NCBI GenBank assembly: GCA_903885375.1
Contig: CAISIK010000204.1
Coordinates: forward strand, 24,501 to 88,500
Length of the DNA: 64,000 nt
Reading direction: 5' to 3'
Origin: an uncultured Pseudomonadota bacterium
GTDB taxonomy: Bacteria > Myxococcota_A > UBA796 > SXON01
This document shows positions 43,186 to 52,250 of this stretch, piece after piece (the first letter of the stretch is position 1; each line of letters opens with the position of its first letter). The notes under the pieces are model-generated. The model had not been told where the DNA came from and ran no database searches. It saw nothing but the letters and a program-made list of their open reading frames with translations. The translations under genes and the position numbers were made by a program.

Positions 43186-45135
43186 ATGGTTGCTTCCTCT
43201 CTCCGCCTCTCGATGCTTTCGAGCCTGCTCCTCCTTGCCGCCGTCGGCTGCGACACGCCGGCGCCCGACACGGACAAGGCTCAGGAAACCGGGTCGCCGG
43301 ACGACACGGGCGATGTGGCGCCCACCGATGAGGATGCCGACGGCGTCACGCCGAACGACGGCGATTGTGACGATGCCGATCCCAGCCGCTACCCTGGCCG
43401 GGCAGAAGAGTGCAACGGGATCGACGACAACTGCAACGGCGTGGTCGACGAGGGCCTGCCCGACACCGACAGCGATGGCATTGCCGACTGCCAGGACGTC
43501 GAAACCTGCGATGGTCAGGACAACAACGGCGATGGCCGCGCCGACGAAGGCTTTGCCGATGAAGATGGCAACGGCGTGGCCGACTGCGTCGGCACCGAAG
43601 TGTGCGATGGCATCGACAACAACGAGAACGGCCAGATCGATGAAGGCTTCGACGCCGACGGCGATGGCTACACCGAGTGCGGCGCCGCGGGCGTGGCCGG
43701 CGATTGCGACGACTCCGACCCCAACGTCTTCCCCGACGCCGGCGAAGTCAGCGGCGATGAGCTCGACAACGACTGCGACGGGCTGATCGACGAGGGCGAC
43801 TGGGCCGAGGGTGATCTCGCGCTCAACGAGATCCTCAACAACCCCGCCGACACCCTCGATCCCGACGGCGAGTTCTTCGAGGTGGTGAACACCTCGAGCC
43901 GCACGCTCACCCTCAACGGCCTCATCATCGCGTCCGACACCGATGGCGAGTGGCACACCGTCACCTCCGACTCGGTCCTCACCCTCGAGCCGGGCGGGTA
44001 CTTCGTGTTCGCCTCGAACCCCGAGTACGTGACCAACGGCAACGTGAACGTCGACTACGCCTACCTCGACGAGTACGGCAACCCCGACGTCGTGCTGCTC
44101 AACGAGAGCGACGACATCCGCCTCATCGCCGATGGCATCACGCTCGACTCCATCGAGTGGGATGATGGCGCCACCATGCCCGACCTCCAGGGCGCCTCCA
44201 TGGGCGTCGACCCCTGGAGCATGGGCCCCACCGGCAACGACGATGTGTTCAACTGGTGTGCCGCCACCGAAGAGTGGGGCAACCCCGGCAGCGACTTCGG
44301 CAGCCCCGGCGCAGAGAACGAGCTCTGCTCCACCTGGGATCACGACGGCGACGGCTTCACCGGCGATGAAGGCGACTGCGACGACGGCGATGCCGGCGTC
44401 TACCCCGGCGCCTTCGAGGCCACCGACGGACTCGACACCGACTGCGACGGCGTGGTCGAATCGGCCCCCACCGCGGTGGCCGACTACGTCGCCTCCTCCT
44501 CGCTGGTCACCTGCTCGCCCATCACGCTCGATGGCGCCGCCTCGTTCGACCCCGATGGCGACCCGCTCACCTACAGCTGGGAGCTCACCGGCGCGCCCTC
44601 GGGCTCCTCGAAGGTCACGGCCGACATCGACACCACGACCTCCGCGCAGCCGCTCTTCCACGCCGACCTGCCGGGCGACTACACGTTCACCCTCACCGTC
44701 AACGACGGCGGCACCGACTCGATGCCCACCTCGATGACGATCACGGTGGCCGACCGTGGCTACAACACCGACCCGACGGCGGCCGCCGGCGCCGACCAGA
44801 GCACCTCGGGCAGCGCCACCTGCACGCCCGTCAGCTACGGCGTCAGCTACAACTGCAACGACTGCTCCGACTACTACTTCACCGTAGATGCGAGCGGCAG
44901 CAGCGATGCCGATGGCGACCAGCTCACCTACGCCTGGTCCGTGTCGAGCGGCAGCACCTACGGCACGCTCACCACCACCAGCGAAACCGGCGCGCAGGTC
45001 CTGTTCTCCGGTGCCCCGGCCACCTATGGCTCGGCCAACAACACCGACGTGGTGCTCGACCTCACGGTGACCGACTGCTACGGCGCCACCAACACCGACT
45101 CCGTCACGCTCACCTACGCCTGCACCGGCAGCTGA
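43186..45135 (+). CDS. Surface lipoprotein with MopE-like, lamin-tail and PKD domains
   Basis: 649 residues from the ATG at 43186 with GGAG five bases upstream. MVASSLRLSMLSSLLLLAAVGC gives the lipobox (Cys22; residues 1-22 listed as spacing only). A run of CNGIDDNCNGVVDEG, CDGQDNNGDGRADEG and CDGIDNNENGQIDEG motifs, as in MopE and calcium-rich spacer proteins, is followed by a lamin-tail domain (LALNEILNNPADTLDPDGEFFEV ... GYFVFASN), more DxDGD turns, then two PKD-like domains (about 470-640) and two extra cysteine pairs. It is probably displayed outside. It has no close operon partner. The acidic repeats suggest calcium binding. Confidence 0.8.
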   Translation: MVASSLRLSMLSSLLLLAAVGCDTPAPDTDKAQETGSPDDTGDVAPTDEDADGVTPNDGDCDDADPSRYPGRAEECNGIDDNCNGVVDEGLPDTDSDGIADCQDVETCDGQDNNGDGRADEGFADEDGNGVADCVGTEVCDGIDNNENGQIDEGFDADGDGYTECGAAGVAGDCDDSDPNVFPDAGEVSGDELDNDCDGLIDEGDWAEGDLALNEILNNPADTLDPDGEFFEVVNTSSRTLTLNGLIIASDTDGEWHTVTSDSVLTLEPGGYFVFASNPEYVTNGNVNVDYAYLDEYGNPDVVLLNESDDIRLIADGITLDSIEWDDGATMPDLQGASMGVDPWSMGPTGNDDVFNWCAATEEWGNPGSDFGSPGAENELCSTWDHDGDGFTGDEGDCDDGDAGVYPGAFEATDGLDTDCDGVVESAPTAVADYVASSSLVTCSPITLDGAASFDPDGDPLTYSWELTGAPSGSSKVTADIDTTTSAQPLFHADLPGDYTFTLTVNDGGTDSMPTSMTITVADRGYNTDPTAAAGADQSTSGSATCTPVSYGVSYNCNDCSDYYFTVDASGSSDADGDQLTYAWSVSSGSTYGTLTTTSETGAQVLFSGAPATYGSANNTDVVLDLTVTDCYGATNTDSVTLTYACTGS

Positions 45136-45211
45136 GCCGACGAGAGGGGTTGCGGACACTCCGCGGAGGCCCGGCTCGCCGGCGCCTCCCGGCGCCCCGA
45201 TCGGCTCGCGA

Positions 45212-45895
45212 TCAGGGCCGCGGTGAGTCGGGTTCTTCGCCCGTGGCCAGGCCACGCTGGGCCGCGTCCTCCGGCGTGACCCAGTGGATGCACGTCACGG
45301 GGCAGGCCTCGATCGCGTCCTGGATGAGGTCCATGGGACCGTCCTGCGCGATGGGCGTGGCCTTGGCATCGGCCGGGAGGAAGAAGACCTTGTCGGTCTG
45401 CTCCACGCACGTGCCACAGGAGATGCACTCCCACTGGTCGATGGCGAGGCGCTTCTCGGCCGCCTTCGCGCGGGAGGACTCGTTGTCCACGGGCCCCCAG
45501 TAGGGCGTGCCGTCGGCCGCGCGGTTCATGCCCTCGCCGCCGGTGATGCTGCTGATGTCGCGGTTGTTCGCCTTCGCCCGCGCGATGTAGTGCTCGAGGT
45601 CCGTCGAGCCCATGTCGGCGTGCATCAACTTCTCGGGCGCCTTCTTCGCCGCCGCGGCAGCTGCGGCCGCCAGGGAGACCGGCGGAGCCGGATGGGCGGC
45701 CGGAGCCGGAGGCGTGGCGGCGGCCGGAGCCGGAGGCGTGGCGGCGGCCGGAGCCGGAGGCGTGGCCGCGGGACGGGGGGCCGGCGTAGCCGCCGGGGCC
45801 GCTGCAGGGCGCACACCGAGGGCCTCCTTCATGGTGGCCCGCAGGCCCTTGCCCTCCTCACCGCGACCGATGGCCGAACGCAATCGCGAGAACAT
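45212..45895 (-). CDS. Single-cluster ferredoxin-like protein with Pro/Ala linker
   Basis: 227 residues from the ATG at 45895, which shares one base with the previous stop. Residues 30-90 are a Pro/Ala/Thr linker made partly by a 24-bp tandem repeat. The C-terminal part has ECISCGTCVEQTDKVFF and AIEACPVTCIHW (Cys157, 160, 163 and 198), the four ligands of one [4Fe-4S] cluster in bacterial ferredoxins. It probably carries electrons in the cytosol; partners are unknown. The upstream gene is a [2Fe-2S] ferredoxin, so the two may act together. Confidence 0.8.
   Translation of the reverse strand: MFSRLRSAIGRGEEGKGLRATMKEALGVRPAAAPAATPAPRPAATPPAPAAATPPAPAAATPPAPAAHPAPPVSLAAAAAAAAKKAPEKLMHADMGSTDLEHYIARAKANNRDISSITGGEGMNRAADGTPYWGPVDNESSRAKAAEKRLAIDQWECISCGTCVEQTDKVFFLPADAKATPIAQDGPMDLIQDAIEACPVTCIHWVTPEDAAQRGLATGEEPDSPRP
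45697..45768. repeat. 24-bp tandem repeat (3 copies) in ferredoxin linker
   Basis: Three consecutive 24-bp units (45697-45720, 45721-45744, 45745-45768), the last with one mismatch, keep frame and encode PAPAAATP-like steps of the linker. Copy number may vary between strains. Confidence 0.8.
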
Positions 45896-46215
45896 CAGCC
45901 ACTCCCCAGCAAGCAGCGCGCCACGGGACGACCGCCGCGGAAGTGTTCGCGCACGATCTCGCCCACATCGGCCGCCGTGACGCCGCCGTACCAGACGCCC
46001 TCCGGGTACACCACGAAGGTGGGGCCCGAGCGGCAAGGACCGAGGCAGTTGGTGGTCTGCACCTTCACGGTCTCGAGCAGGTCGTCGTCCATCTCGACCG
46101 CCGCCGAGAGCGCCGCGGCCACCTCGGCGCAGCCCCGATCGGCGCAGGAGCCCTTGGGATGGCCCGGCGGACGCTTGTTCGTGCACACGAAGACGTGGTG
46201 CTTCCAGTCTGGCAT
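45895..46215 (-). CDS. Thioredoxin-like [2Fe-2S] ferredoxin
   Basis: 106 residues from the ATG at 46215. HHVFVCTNKRPPGHPKGSC and TTNCLGPCRSGPTFVVYPEG carry the four cysteines (11, 24, 57, 61) of the thioredoxin-like [2Fe-2S] ferredoxins related to the NuoE C-terminus. These act as small cytosolic electron carriers. A frame extends 15 codons upstream but adds nothing conserved. The stop shares one base with the next ferredoxin's ATG. It lies 57 bases after the ABC permease-CPBP gene and may be read with it or from its own start. Confidence 0.85.
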   Translation of the reverse strand: MPDWKHHVFVCTNKRPPGHPKGSCADRGCAEVAAALSAAVEMDDDLLETVKVQTTNCLGPCRSGPTFVVYPEGVWYGGVTAADVGEIVREHFRGGRPVARCLLGSG

Positions 46216-46272
46216 GGGCGCGACTATACCCGCCCCCCGCCAGAGGCGCGCGTAAGCCAACCCGTCAAAAAA

Positions 46273-48048
46273 TCAGCCTGCGGCGAGCAGCACGAGCGCG
46301 CCGAGGGCCGCAACGCCGCAGCGCCAGTCCGGCTCGACCGGCCAGGCGAAGCTCACCGCGAGCATCCCGAAGCTGTTGTTCAGAGTGTGCGCGAGCATTC
46401 CCGGCACCACGCTCCCCGAGCGCACCCGGAGCACCCCGAGGATGAGGCCGAGCGCGAAGGTGGGGAAGAAGCGAAAAACGCTGAGGTGGAAGAGGCCGAA
46501 GGCGAGGGCCGTCACCACCACGGCGCCCCAGGCGCTCGACTTCGTTCGCCACAGACCGAAGAACGCTCCGCGGAACAGCAGCTCCTCGCAGAGGCCCGGC
46601 AGGAACGCGAAGAGCACGAGGAGGCGCCAGAGCGGAACCGTGGCATCGAACACCCCCGCGTAGAGCCCCGCGGGCGCCTGGATCACGAAGGACTGCGCCG
46701 CGCCCACCGAGAGGCCCACGCCGGGCATGAGCAGGCCCACCGCCGCCGCGCGCGCCCACTCCCGCGCCGGCGCGCCCCCGAGGGCGAGGTGGGCCCGCAC
46801 GGGCAACCCGAGCCACCACGGCGTGGCCACCGCCAGCGGCACGAACATGCCCGCCTGGGTGGCCAGCATGCCCCATTCGAGGTCTACCGACTGCGCCGTC
46901 TGGCCGAGGAACCACAGGGTCGCGAACGCCGCCGCACCGAGGAGGAGGGCATCCGCCCGATAGTCCCCGCGCAGGCGCCGCTGCGCGCCACCGCGGCTGC
47001 CGAGGATCACGTCCTCGCGGCCGAGGCTCCGCACCGCCCAGAAGAGCCCCCCCGCCGCCCAGCCCACCGCCGCGAGGAAGGCGATCCCCACGAGCAGCGG
47101 CTCGGCCCGCCCCGACACCACGTCGCGGGTGGCGAGCGCGAGCCCCGTGATGGGCAGGATGGCGGTGAACCCGCTCAACGCGAGCCCGGGAACGCCCGCA
47201 GCCGCGGCGAGCATCGTGGGCAGCACCAGCGCCGGCGTGGCCAGCACCTGCCCGCTCTTGAAGTCCGGCGCCCACGACGCCGCGGCCGTGAGCCCCGCCG
47301 CGAGCAGCACCGCCAGCGGCAGCAGGAGGAGCGCGGACATCAGCACCGCCGAGCCCGGCAGCGCCAGCCCGAGGAACCACGAGGCGCTCGCCCAGCTCGA
47401 CCCGAGTGAGAGCACCGCGCTCACCACCGTGAACGCGAGGACCACGAAGAACTTGGCCAGCACCACGAGGCGACGGTCCACCGCGGTAGTCAGGAGCGTC
47501 TCCAGCGTGCCGCGCTCCTTGTCGCCCGTCACCACGTCGAGCGCGGTGTAGATGCCGCCCGACACGAGCGTGAAGAGCAGGAGGGCCGGCAACCACCGGG
47601 CGAGGTTGTGGCGAAGCCGGTCGGCGTCCGTGGCGCCGTCGACCGCGTCCACCCGCCGGGGCTGCGTGTCCTTGCGCCAGGCGGTCATGTCGTCGAGCAG
47701 GCGCGTGCGGGCGTCCATGCTGTCGGGGCGCCGACTGTCCCACAGGAGCTCGACGCCTTCGTCCGTCCGACGCACGGCAGCCTCCACGCGGCCCTCGCGC
47801 ACGGCGGCGGCGAGGTCGTTCACCTCCACCCGTTCGAGGTTGGCCGCGAGCGGGAAGGCGGGCGTCGTGGCCACCTTCAAGGGCCGCGCCTCCGCCGTCT
47901 CCAGGTCCCGCTGGATGACCGTGTGCCCGACCGCCGTGAGGCACGGGTAGAGGAGCAGCGGCAACGCCACCATGAACAGGATCGTGAGCGGGTCGCGCAG
48001 GTGCTGCCGAAGCTCGGCCACCACCATGCGCACGAGCAGGCCGGTCAC
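46273..48048 (-). CDS. ABC exporter permease (NatB-like) fused to CPBP intramembrane protease
   Basis: 591 residues from a GTG at 48048 overlapping the ATPase stop (GTGA). Residues 1-340 resemble the NatB/ABC-2 permease: VVAELRQHLRDPLTILFMVALP, a periplasmic loop of about 110 residues and GDKERGTLETLLT, with about six spans. From about 365 to 590 comes a CPBP (CAAX protease/bacteriocin-processing) domain with LCEELLFRG (Glu488, Glu489, Arg493), FGLFHLSVFRF (His521) and MLAHTLNNSF (His554), the intramembrane metalloprotease motifs. The protease part may process or protect against the exported substrate. Confidence 0.85.
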   Translation of the reverse strand: MTGLLVRMVVAELRQHLRDPLTILFMVALPLLLYPCLTAVGHTVIQRDLETAEARPLKVATTPAFPLAANLERVEVNDLAAAVREGRVEAAVRRTDEGVELLWDSRRPDSMDARTRLLDDMTAWRKDTQPRRVDAVDGATDADRLRHNLARWLPALLLFTLVSGGIYTALDVVTGDKERGTLETLLTTAVDRRLVVLAKFFVVLAFTVVSAVLSLGSSWASASWFLGLALPGSAVLMSALLLLPLAVLLAAGLTAAASWAPDFKSGQVLATPALVLPTMLAAAAGVPGLALSGFTAILPITGLALATRDVVSGRAEPLLVGIAFLAAVGWAAGGLFWAVRSLGREDVILGSRGGAQRRLRGDYRADALLLGAAAFATLWFLGQTAQSVDLEWGMLATQAGMFVPLAVATPWWLGLPVRAHLALGGAPAREWARAAAVGLLMPGVGLSVGAAQSFVIQAPAGLYAGVFDATVPLWRLLVLFAFLPGLCEELLFRGAFFGLWRTKSSAWGAVVVTALAFGLFHLSVFRFFPTFALGLILGVLRVRSGSVVPGMLAHTLNNSFGMLAVSFAWPVEPDWRCGVAALGALVLLAAG

Positions 48049-48779
48049 GCCCGCGCCCGGTCGAGGAGCCCGAGGAAGACATCCTCGAGCCGCTCGCGGC
48101 CCGTCTCCGCGCGCAGCGAGGCCAGCGTGCCCGTGGCCAGGAGCTTCCCGCCGTGGATGACCACGAGGCGGTCGCACAGGCGCTCCGCCTCGCCCATCGT
48201 GTGCGTGCTGTAGAGGATGCACCGGCCGGCCGCACGGGCCTCCTCGAGGAAGGAGAAGAGCTCCTGCGCCACGATCACGTCGAGTCCCGCGGTGGGCTCG
48301 TCGAAGATGAGCACCGGCGGCTCGTGCACCACCGCGCGCGCAATGCTCACCTTCTGCTTCATGCCGGTGGAGAGCCGCTCGCACGGCGTGCTCGCGAAGC
48401 GGCGGATGTCGAACCGGTCGAGCAGCGCCTCGGCCCGCGCCTCCCCATCGTCGCAGCCCTGGAGCGCCGCCACGTACACCAGCACCTCACGCGGCGTGAG
48501 CCGGCCGAACAAGCCGGTGTTGGCGCTGAGATAGCCGATGCTGCGCCGCACCTCCGAGGAGGCCTTCACCACGTCGTGGCCCGCCACCGTCGCCGTTCCG
48601 CTGTCGGGGGCGATGAGCGTAGCGAGCATGCGCATCGTCGTGGTCTTCCCGGCGCCGTTGGGCCCGAGCAGGCCCACGATCTCGCCCGCGCCCACCTCGA
48701 AGGTGACGTCGCCGACGGCCACCACGGGCTTTCCCTCCGGGTCCACGAACCGTTTGCCGAGCCCTTGCGTCCGGATCAT
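48045..48779 (-). CDS. ABC transporter ATPase, NatA/CcmA-type
   Basis: 244 residues. [18 protein letters not shown] is Walker [24 protein letters not shown] the signature with Walker B, and [10 protein letters not shown] and [14 protein letters not shown] follow. The STGMKQK signature and overall form match NatA-type ATPases of sodium and drug exporters. It lies between two permease genes, overlapping each by four bases (ATGA and GTGA), so a heterodimeric permease served by this ATPase is likely. Confidence 0.92.
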   Translation of the reverse strand: MIRTQGLGKRFVDPEGKPVVAVGDVTFEVGAGEIVGLLGPNGAGKTTTMRMLATLIAPDSGTATVAGHDVVKASSEVRRSIGYLSANTGLFGRLTPREVLVYVAALQGCDDGEARAEALLDRFDIRRFASTPCERLSTGMKQKVSIARAVVHEPPVLIFDEPTAGLDVIVAQELFSFLEEARAAGRCILYSTHTMGEAERLCDRLVVIHGGKLLATGTLASLRAETGRERLEDVFLGLLDRARA

Positions 48780-49798
48780 CGCAGCCCTCCCCCGGCCATC
48801 GTTCGCGCCGCCCAGCGCGTGGCCACGATCGTGATGAGCATGAGCTGCCCCACCGCCAGCCAGGCCCAGCCGCCCACCGGCTCGCCGAGCAACGCAAAGC
48901 GCATGACCAGCACCGCGTTGGTGATGGGGATGTACCCGAGCGGCGCCACGAGCTGCGAGTGCGGCAGCATGCCGAGCACCGCGGCCGAGAGCACCACCAT
49001 CGATACGCCCGTGGTGGTGTTCTGCGCCTGCTTGAAGGTGTGCATCGGGGCGGCGGCGAGGAGCGCCAGCGACGCCCCGGTGAGCGACGTGATCGCCGCG
49101 AGCGGCACCACGGCGAGCAGGCGCGCCGGCGGGAGACCGATCTCCGCGCCGGTCACGACCGCGAGGTGGAAGATCGTCACCAGCGCGCCCAGAAGGGTGG
49201 CCAGCACGGCGAGGAGCGTGAGGGTGCCGACCGAGGCGAGCTTGCCGGCCATGAACACCCAGCGGGGGGCCGCCGTGACCAGCGTGGTTTCGAGCGTGCC
49301 CCGCTCCCGGTCGGCCACCACCACCTCCACGGCCGGGTAGAGGCTGGCCACCACGCCCAACACCACGAGCACGCCGGGCAGCGCCGCGGCGATCGCGGCG
49401 GCGAGCGCCTCCGTTTCCGGCGCCACGTCGGTGGCCTCCACCTCCCAGGGCTCGTCGAAGGCCTCCACGAGGCGGGTGCGCGCGAGCTCCGACACCGGAT
49501 CGCCGCCCTGCCAGTTCACGGTGATCTGCCGCCCCACCAGGGTGACGACCGCATCGGCGGTGGCGGGGTCCATCACCCGCTCCAGGGTGGCTGGCAGCGA
49601 CGCCGCCAGCTGCTCCGGCACCACCACCCGCGGATGCAACTGCTCCTCCCATCCCGACCGGAGCGAGTCGGCCTGCGAGAAGCCCCAAACCACCACCGGG
49701 AAGAGGAACAACGGGAAGCACACGGTGAACAGCAGCGTGTTCACGTCCCGAAGGAGTTGGCGGAGCTCCGCACCGATGACCGCCAGCACGAGCCGCAT
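48776..49798 (-). CDS. ABC exporter permease, NatB-like
   Basis: 340 residues, first gene of the operon. VIGAELRQLLRDVNTLLFTVCFPLFLFP, a periplasmic loop of 110 residues, ADRERGTLETTLVTAAPRWVFMAGKL and four to five following spans are the NatB/ABC-2 pattern, clearly related to the permease half of the downstream fusion. The two probably form the membrane channel together. Substrate is not evident; Na+, bacteriocins or lipids are options for this group. It starts 48 bases away from the divergent LMF gene. Confidence 0.85.
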   Translation of the reverse strand: MRLVLAVIGAELRQLLRDVNTLLFTVCFPLFLFPVVVWGFSQADSLRSGWEEQLHPRVVVPEQLAASLPATLERVMDPATADAVVTLVGRQITVNWQGGDPVSELARTRLVEAFDEPWEVEATDVAPETEALAAAIAAALPGVLVVLGVVASLYPAVEVVVADRERGTLETTLVTAAPRWVFMAGKLASVGTLTLLAVLATLLGALVTIFHLAVVTGAEIGLPPARLLAVVPLAAITSLTGASLALLAAAPMHTFKQAQNTTTGVSMVVLSAAVLGMLPHSQLVAPLGYIPITNAVLVMRFALLGEPVGGWAWLAVGQLMLITIVATRWAARTMAGGGLR

Positions 49799-49846
49799 CG
49801 GCGGAGTCTACCGGAACGCGCGCGTCGAGGGATAGGGAGTCCGGAG

Positions 49847-51337
49847 ATGCCCGCCGCGGAGCGCCACGATCTCACCCGGTTCGTGCTCCTCCGGGGGTTG
49901 GGCGTCGTGTGGTTCGTGACCTTCCTGATCTGGTGGCGGCAGGCGCCGCTGCTCGTGGGCAGCGCCGGCCTCACGCCGATGACGCCCTTCCTCGACCAGG
50001 TCAGCGAGGCGAACGGTGCCGGCGCGCCATGGGTCCTCCCCACCCTCTTCTGGTTCGATGCGAGCGATGCCGCCATCGCCGCCGTGGGGCTCGTGGGCAT
50101 GGCGCTCGGCGCGGCGGTGGCGCTCGGAGTGACCAACGCGGCCGTGCAGCTCGTGCTCTGGGCGCTCTACGTGAGCCTCGTGAACGCCGGGCAGCTCTGG
50201 TACGGCTTCGGCTGGGAGATGCTCATGTGCGAGATGGGCTTTCTCGCCATCTTCCTGGCGCCGTGGCGAACGTTCGGGCCCCGGGGCCTCGCGCCGCCCC
50301 CGCGCGCCGTGGTGTGGGCGTTTCGTTGGCTGGTGTTCCGCATGCTCCTCGGCGCCGGGCTCATCAAGCTCCGCGGCGACCCCTGCTGGACCGACCTCAC
50401 CTGCCTCGTGACGCACTACGAAACCCAGCCGAACCCCCACCCGGGGAGCTGGCTGTTCCACCAGGCGCCGCTCGCAGTCCACCAGCTCGGCGCGCTCACC
50501 AACCACGTGGTGGAGCTGGTCCTGCCGTGGTTCGCCTTCGGGCCCCGCTGGCCCCGGCGGGTGGCGGCGGTGGGGATGCTCGCCTTCCAGCTCCTGCTCA
50601 TCACCTCCGGAAACCTCGCCTTCTTCAACTGGCTGGCGCTCGTGCTCGGGCTCGCGGTCTTCGACGACGACGTATTCGTGCGGCTCCAGCCCCGGCTGCG
50701 GGGCTGGCTGCGGCCGGTGGCCCCGCGGGAGGGGCGGGCTCTCCAAGGCTCGCGCCTCCTCACCGGCGCCGCCCTCGCGCTCGTGCTCTGGCGGAGCGTG
50801 CCCGTGGTGGACAACCTCTTCTTCGCCGAGTCGCAGGCCATGAACCGCGGCTACGACCCCGTGCACCTCGTGAACACCTACGGCGCCTTCGGGAGCGTGG
50901 GCCGGGAGCGCGAGGAGCTGGTGCTCCAGGGCACACCGGACGACCCCGACGACCCCGACGCCGCCTGGCTCGACTACGAATTCCCCTGCAAGCCCGGCGA
51001 CCCCCTGCGCCGCCCCTGCCTCATCACGCCCTACCACCTCCACCTCGACTGGCAGCTCTGGTTCGTGCCGCTCCAGGGCATCGACAGGAACCCCTGGGTG
51101 GCCCACCTCATCGCCAAGCTCCTGCGCCAGGAGCCGCTCGCGGTGTCGGCGCTCTCGCACGACCCCTTCCCCCACACGCCGCCGCGCGCGATCCGCGGCG
51201 CCCGCTACCGCTACCGGTTCACCGCCCCCGGCGAGCCCGGCTGGTGGACCCGCGAGCCCCTCGGCCTCCGGATCCGCCCGCTCACCGCCGACGATCCGGC
51301 GCTCCTCGCCGCGCTGGAGCGGCACGGCTGGCGGTGA
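49847..51337 (+). CDS. Lipase maturation factor family membrane protein
   Basis: 496 residues from the ATG at 49847 with AGGGAG nearby. Six to eight membrane spans carry LMF motifs: RFVLLRGLGVVWFVTFLIWW, WYGFGWEMLMCEMGFLAIFLAPW, RWLVFRMLLGAGLIKLRGDPCWTDLTCLVTHYETQPNPHP (spans about 170-215; Cys and Trp positions diagnostic), then a C-terminal soluble domain. In vertebrates LMF1/2 help fold secreted lipases in the ER; bacterial members are of unknown role, perhaps export-related folding. No lipase gene is adjacent. The next gene starts 97 bases on. Confidence 0.85.
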   Translation: MPAAERHDLTRFVLLRGLGVVWFVTFLIWWRQAPLLVGSAGLTPMTPFLDQVSEANGAGAPWVLPTLFWFDASDAAIAAVGLVGMALGAAVALGVTNAAVQLVLWALYVSLVNAGQLWYGFGWEMLMCEMGFLAIFLAPWRTFGPRGLAPPPRAVVWAFRWLVFRMLLGAGLIKLRGDPCWTDLTCLVTHYETQPNPHPGSWLFHQAPLAVHQLGALTNHVVELVLPWFAFGPRWPRRVAAVGMLAFQLLLITSGNLAFFNWLALVLGLAVFDDDVFVRLQPRLRGWLRPVAPREGRALQGSRLLTGAALALVLWRSVPVVDNLFFAESQAMNRGYDPVHLVNTYGAFGSVGREREELVLQGTPDDPDDPDAAWLDYEFPCKPGDPLRRPCLITPYHLHLDWQLWFVPLQGIDRNPWVAHLIAKLLRQEPLAVSALSHDPFPHTPPRAIRGARYRYRFTAPGEPGWWTREPLGLRIRPLTADDPALLAALERHGWR

Positions 51338-51434
51338 GCCCGCCCTGGCCGATCGATTTTGCTCCAGCGTCGACCCAGGCGGCCGACTCGACTCCACGGG
51401 CTCGCCCCGAACCATTGCTGCACGAGGGGCCAAG

Positions 51435-52118
51435 ATGAACGCGAAATTCTGGGGAGTCCGAGGCAGTATCTCCGTATCGGGGGCGGGTTTTGCGGCCACC
51501 GGCGGCAACACCGCCTGCGTGGCCGTGGAGAGCGAGGGCCACCTGCTCGTGCTCGACGCCGGCACCGGCCTGCGCGCGCTCGGCGCCCGGCTGGGCTTCG
51601 CACCGGTGGACATGACCCTCTGCTTCAGCCACGTGCACTGCGATCACATCCAGGGCGTGCCTTTCTTCACGCCCTTCTTCCACCCGGAGAGCCGCATCCG
51701 CGTGCTCGGCGCCCGGCGTGATGGCGCCGGCATCCGCGACACCCTCCAGGCCCAGCTCAAGCCGCCCGTCTTCCCGATCACGCTCGACACGCTCCGCGCC
51801 CAGCTCCAGTTCGACGACATCGACGTGGGCCAGAGCTTCGAGGTCGGCCCCTTCCGCCTCCGCTTCTGCGAGGGCGCCGATCTGCTCGCCCACGACGTGC
51901 AGTACACCGACGAGGAGTACGCCTACCGACGCGGCTGGGGGCACTCCACCTGGAAGCACGCCGTGGGCGTGGCAAGGGCCGCAGCCGTCGGGAAGCTCGC
52001 GCTCATCCACCACGACCCGATGCGCGAAGACGGCGCCGTGGCCGAGATCGAACGCCTCTCCCTGGAGCGCCTCCCGGGCGCCTTCGCGGCGCGCGAGGGC
52101 CTCTCGATGGCGGTCTGA
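51435..52118 (+). CDS. MBL-fold metallohydrolase (PhnP-like phosphodiesterase type)
   Basis: 227 residues. KFWGVRGSISVSGAGF is the typical N-terminus of this group, LLVLDAGTGLR and FSHVHCDHIQG (His66, His68, Asp70, His71) bind two metals, and LAHDVQYTDEEY with LIHHDPMRED supply later ligands. Such enzymes resemble PhnP cyclic phosphodiesterase and phosphohydrolase relatives; the substrate is not clear. GAGGGG lies a few bases before the ATG. The gene stands alone and converges on folE2. Confidence 0.85.
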   Translation: MNAKFWGVRGSISVSGAGFAATGGNTACVAVESEGHLLVLDAGTGLRALGARLGFAPVDMTLCFSHVHCDHIQGVPFFTPFFHPESRIRVLGARRDGAGIRDTLQAQLKPPVFPITLDTLRAQLQFDDIDVGQSFEVGPFRLRFCEGADLLAHDVQYTDEEYAYRRGWGHSTWKHAVGVARAAAVGKLALIHHDPMREDGAVAEIERLSLERLPGAFAAREGLSMAV

Positions 52119-52191
52119 TCGGGAGAGGGGGGATCACAAGGCCTCGCTCCCCGTGCACGGGCCCCACGCCCCTCCCGGGGCGCCGGGCGCC

Positions 52192-52241
52192 GCGAATCGC
52201 AGCGAACCCGCCCACCCCGAGGTGGGGCAGACGCGATTCGC
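52192..52241. terminator. Candidate bidirectional terminator with nested hairpins between convergent genes
   Basis: GCGAATCGC (52192-52200) pairs with GCGATTCGC (52233-52241); inside, CCCACC pairs with GGTGGG (52211-52226) around CCGA. It lies between the stops of the MBL and FolE2-XRE genes and has no T-tract. Confidence 0.4.
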
Positions 52242-52250
52242 CCAGACCCT

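Noticed and set aside
43123..45255. Minus-strand open frame opposite the MopE/lamin-tail lipoprotein
   Set aside because: Repetitive Val/Gly/Ala translation arising from the Asp-rich repeats on the plus strand.
46216..46272. TATAGT-like box upstream of the [2Fe-2S] ferredoxin gene as a promoter
   Set aside because: The nearest TTGACG is 34 bases away, too far for a sigma70-type pair; read-through from the ABC operon is as likely.
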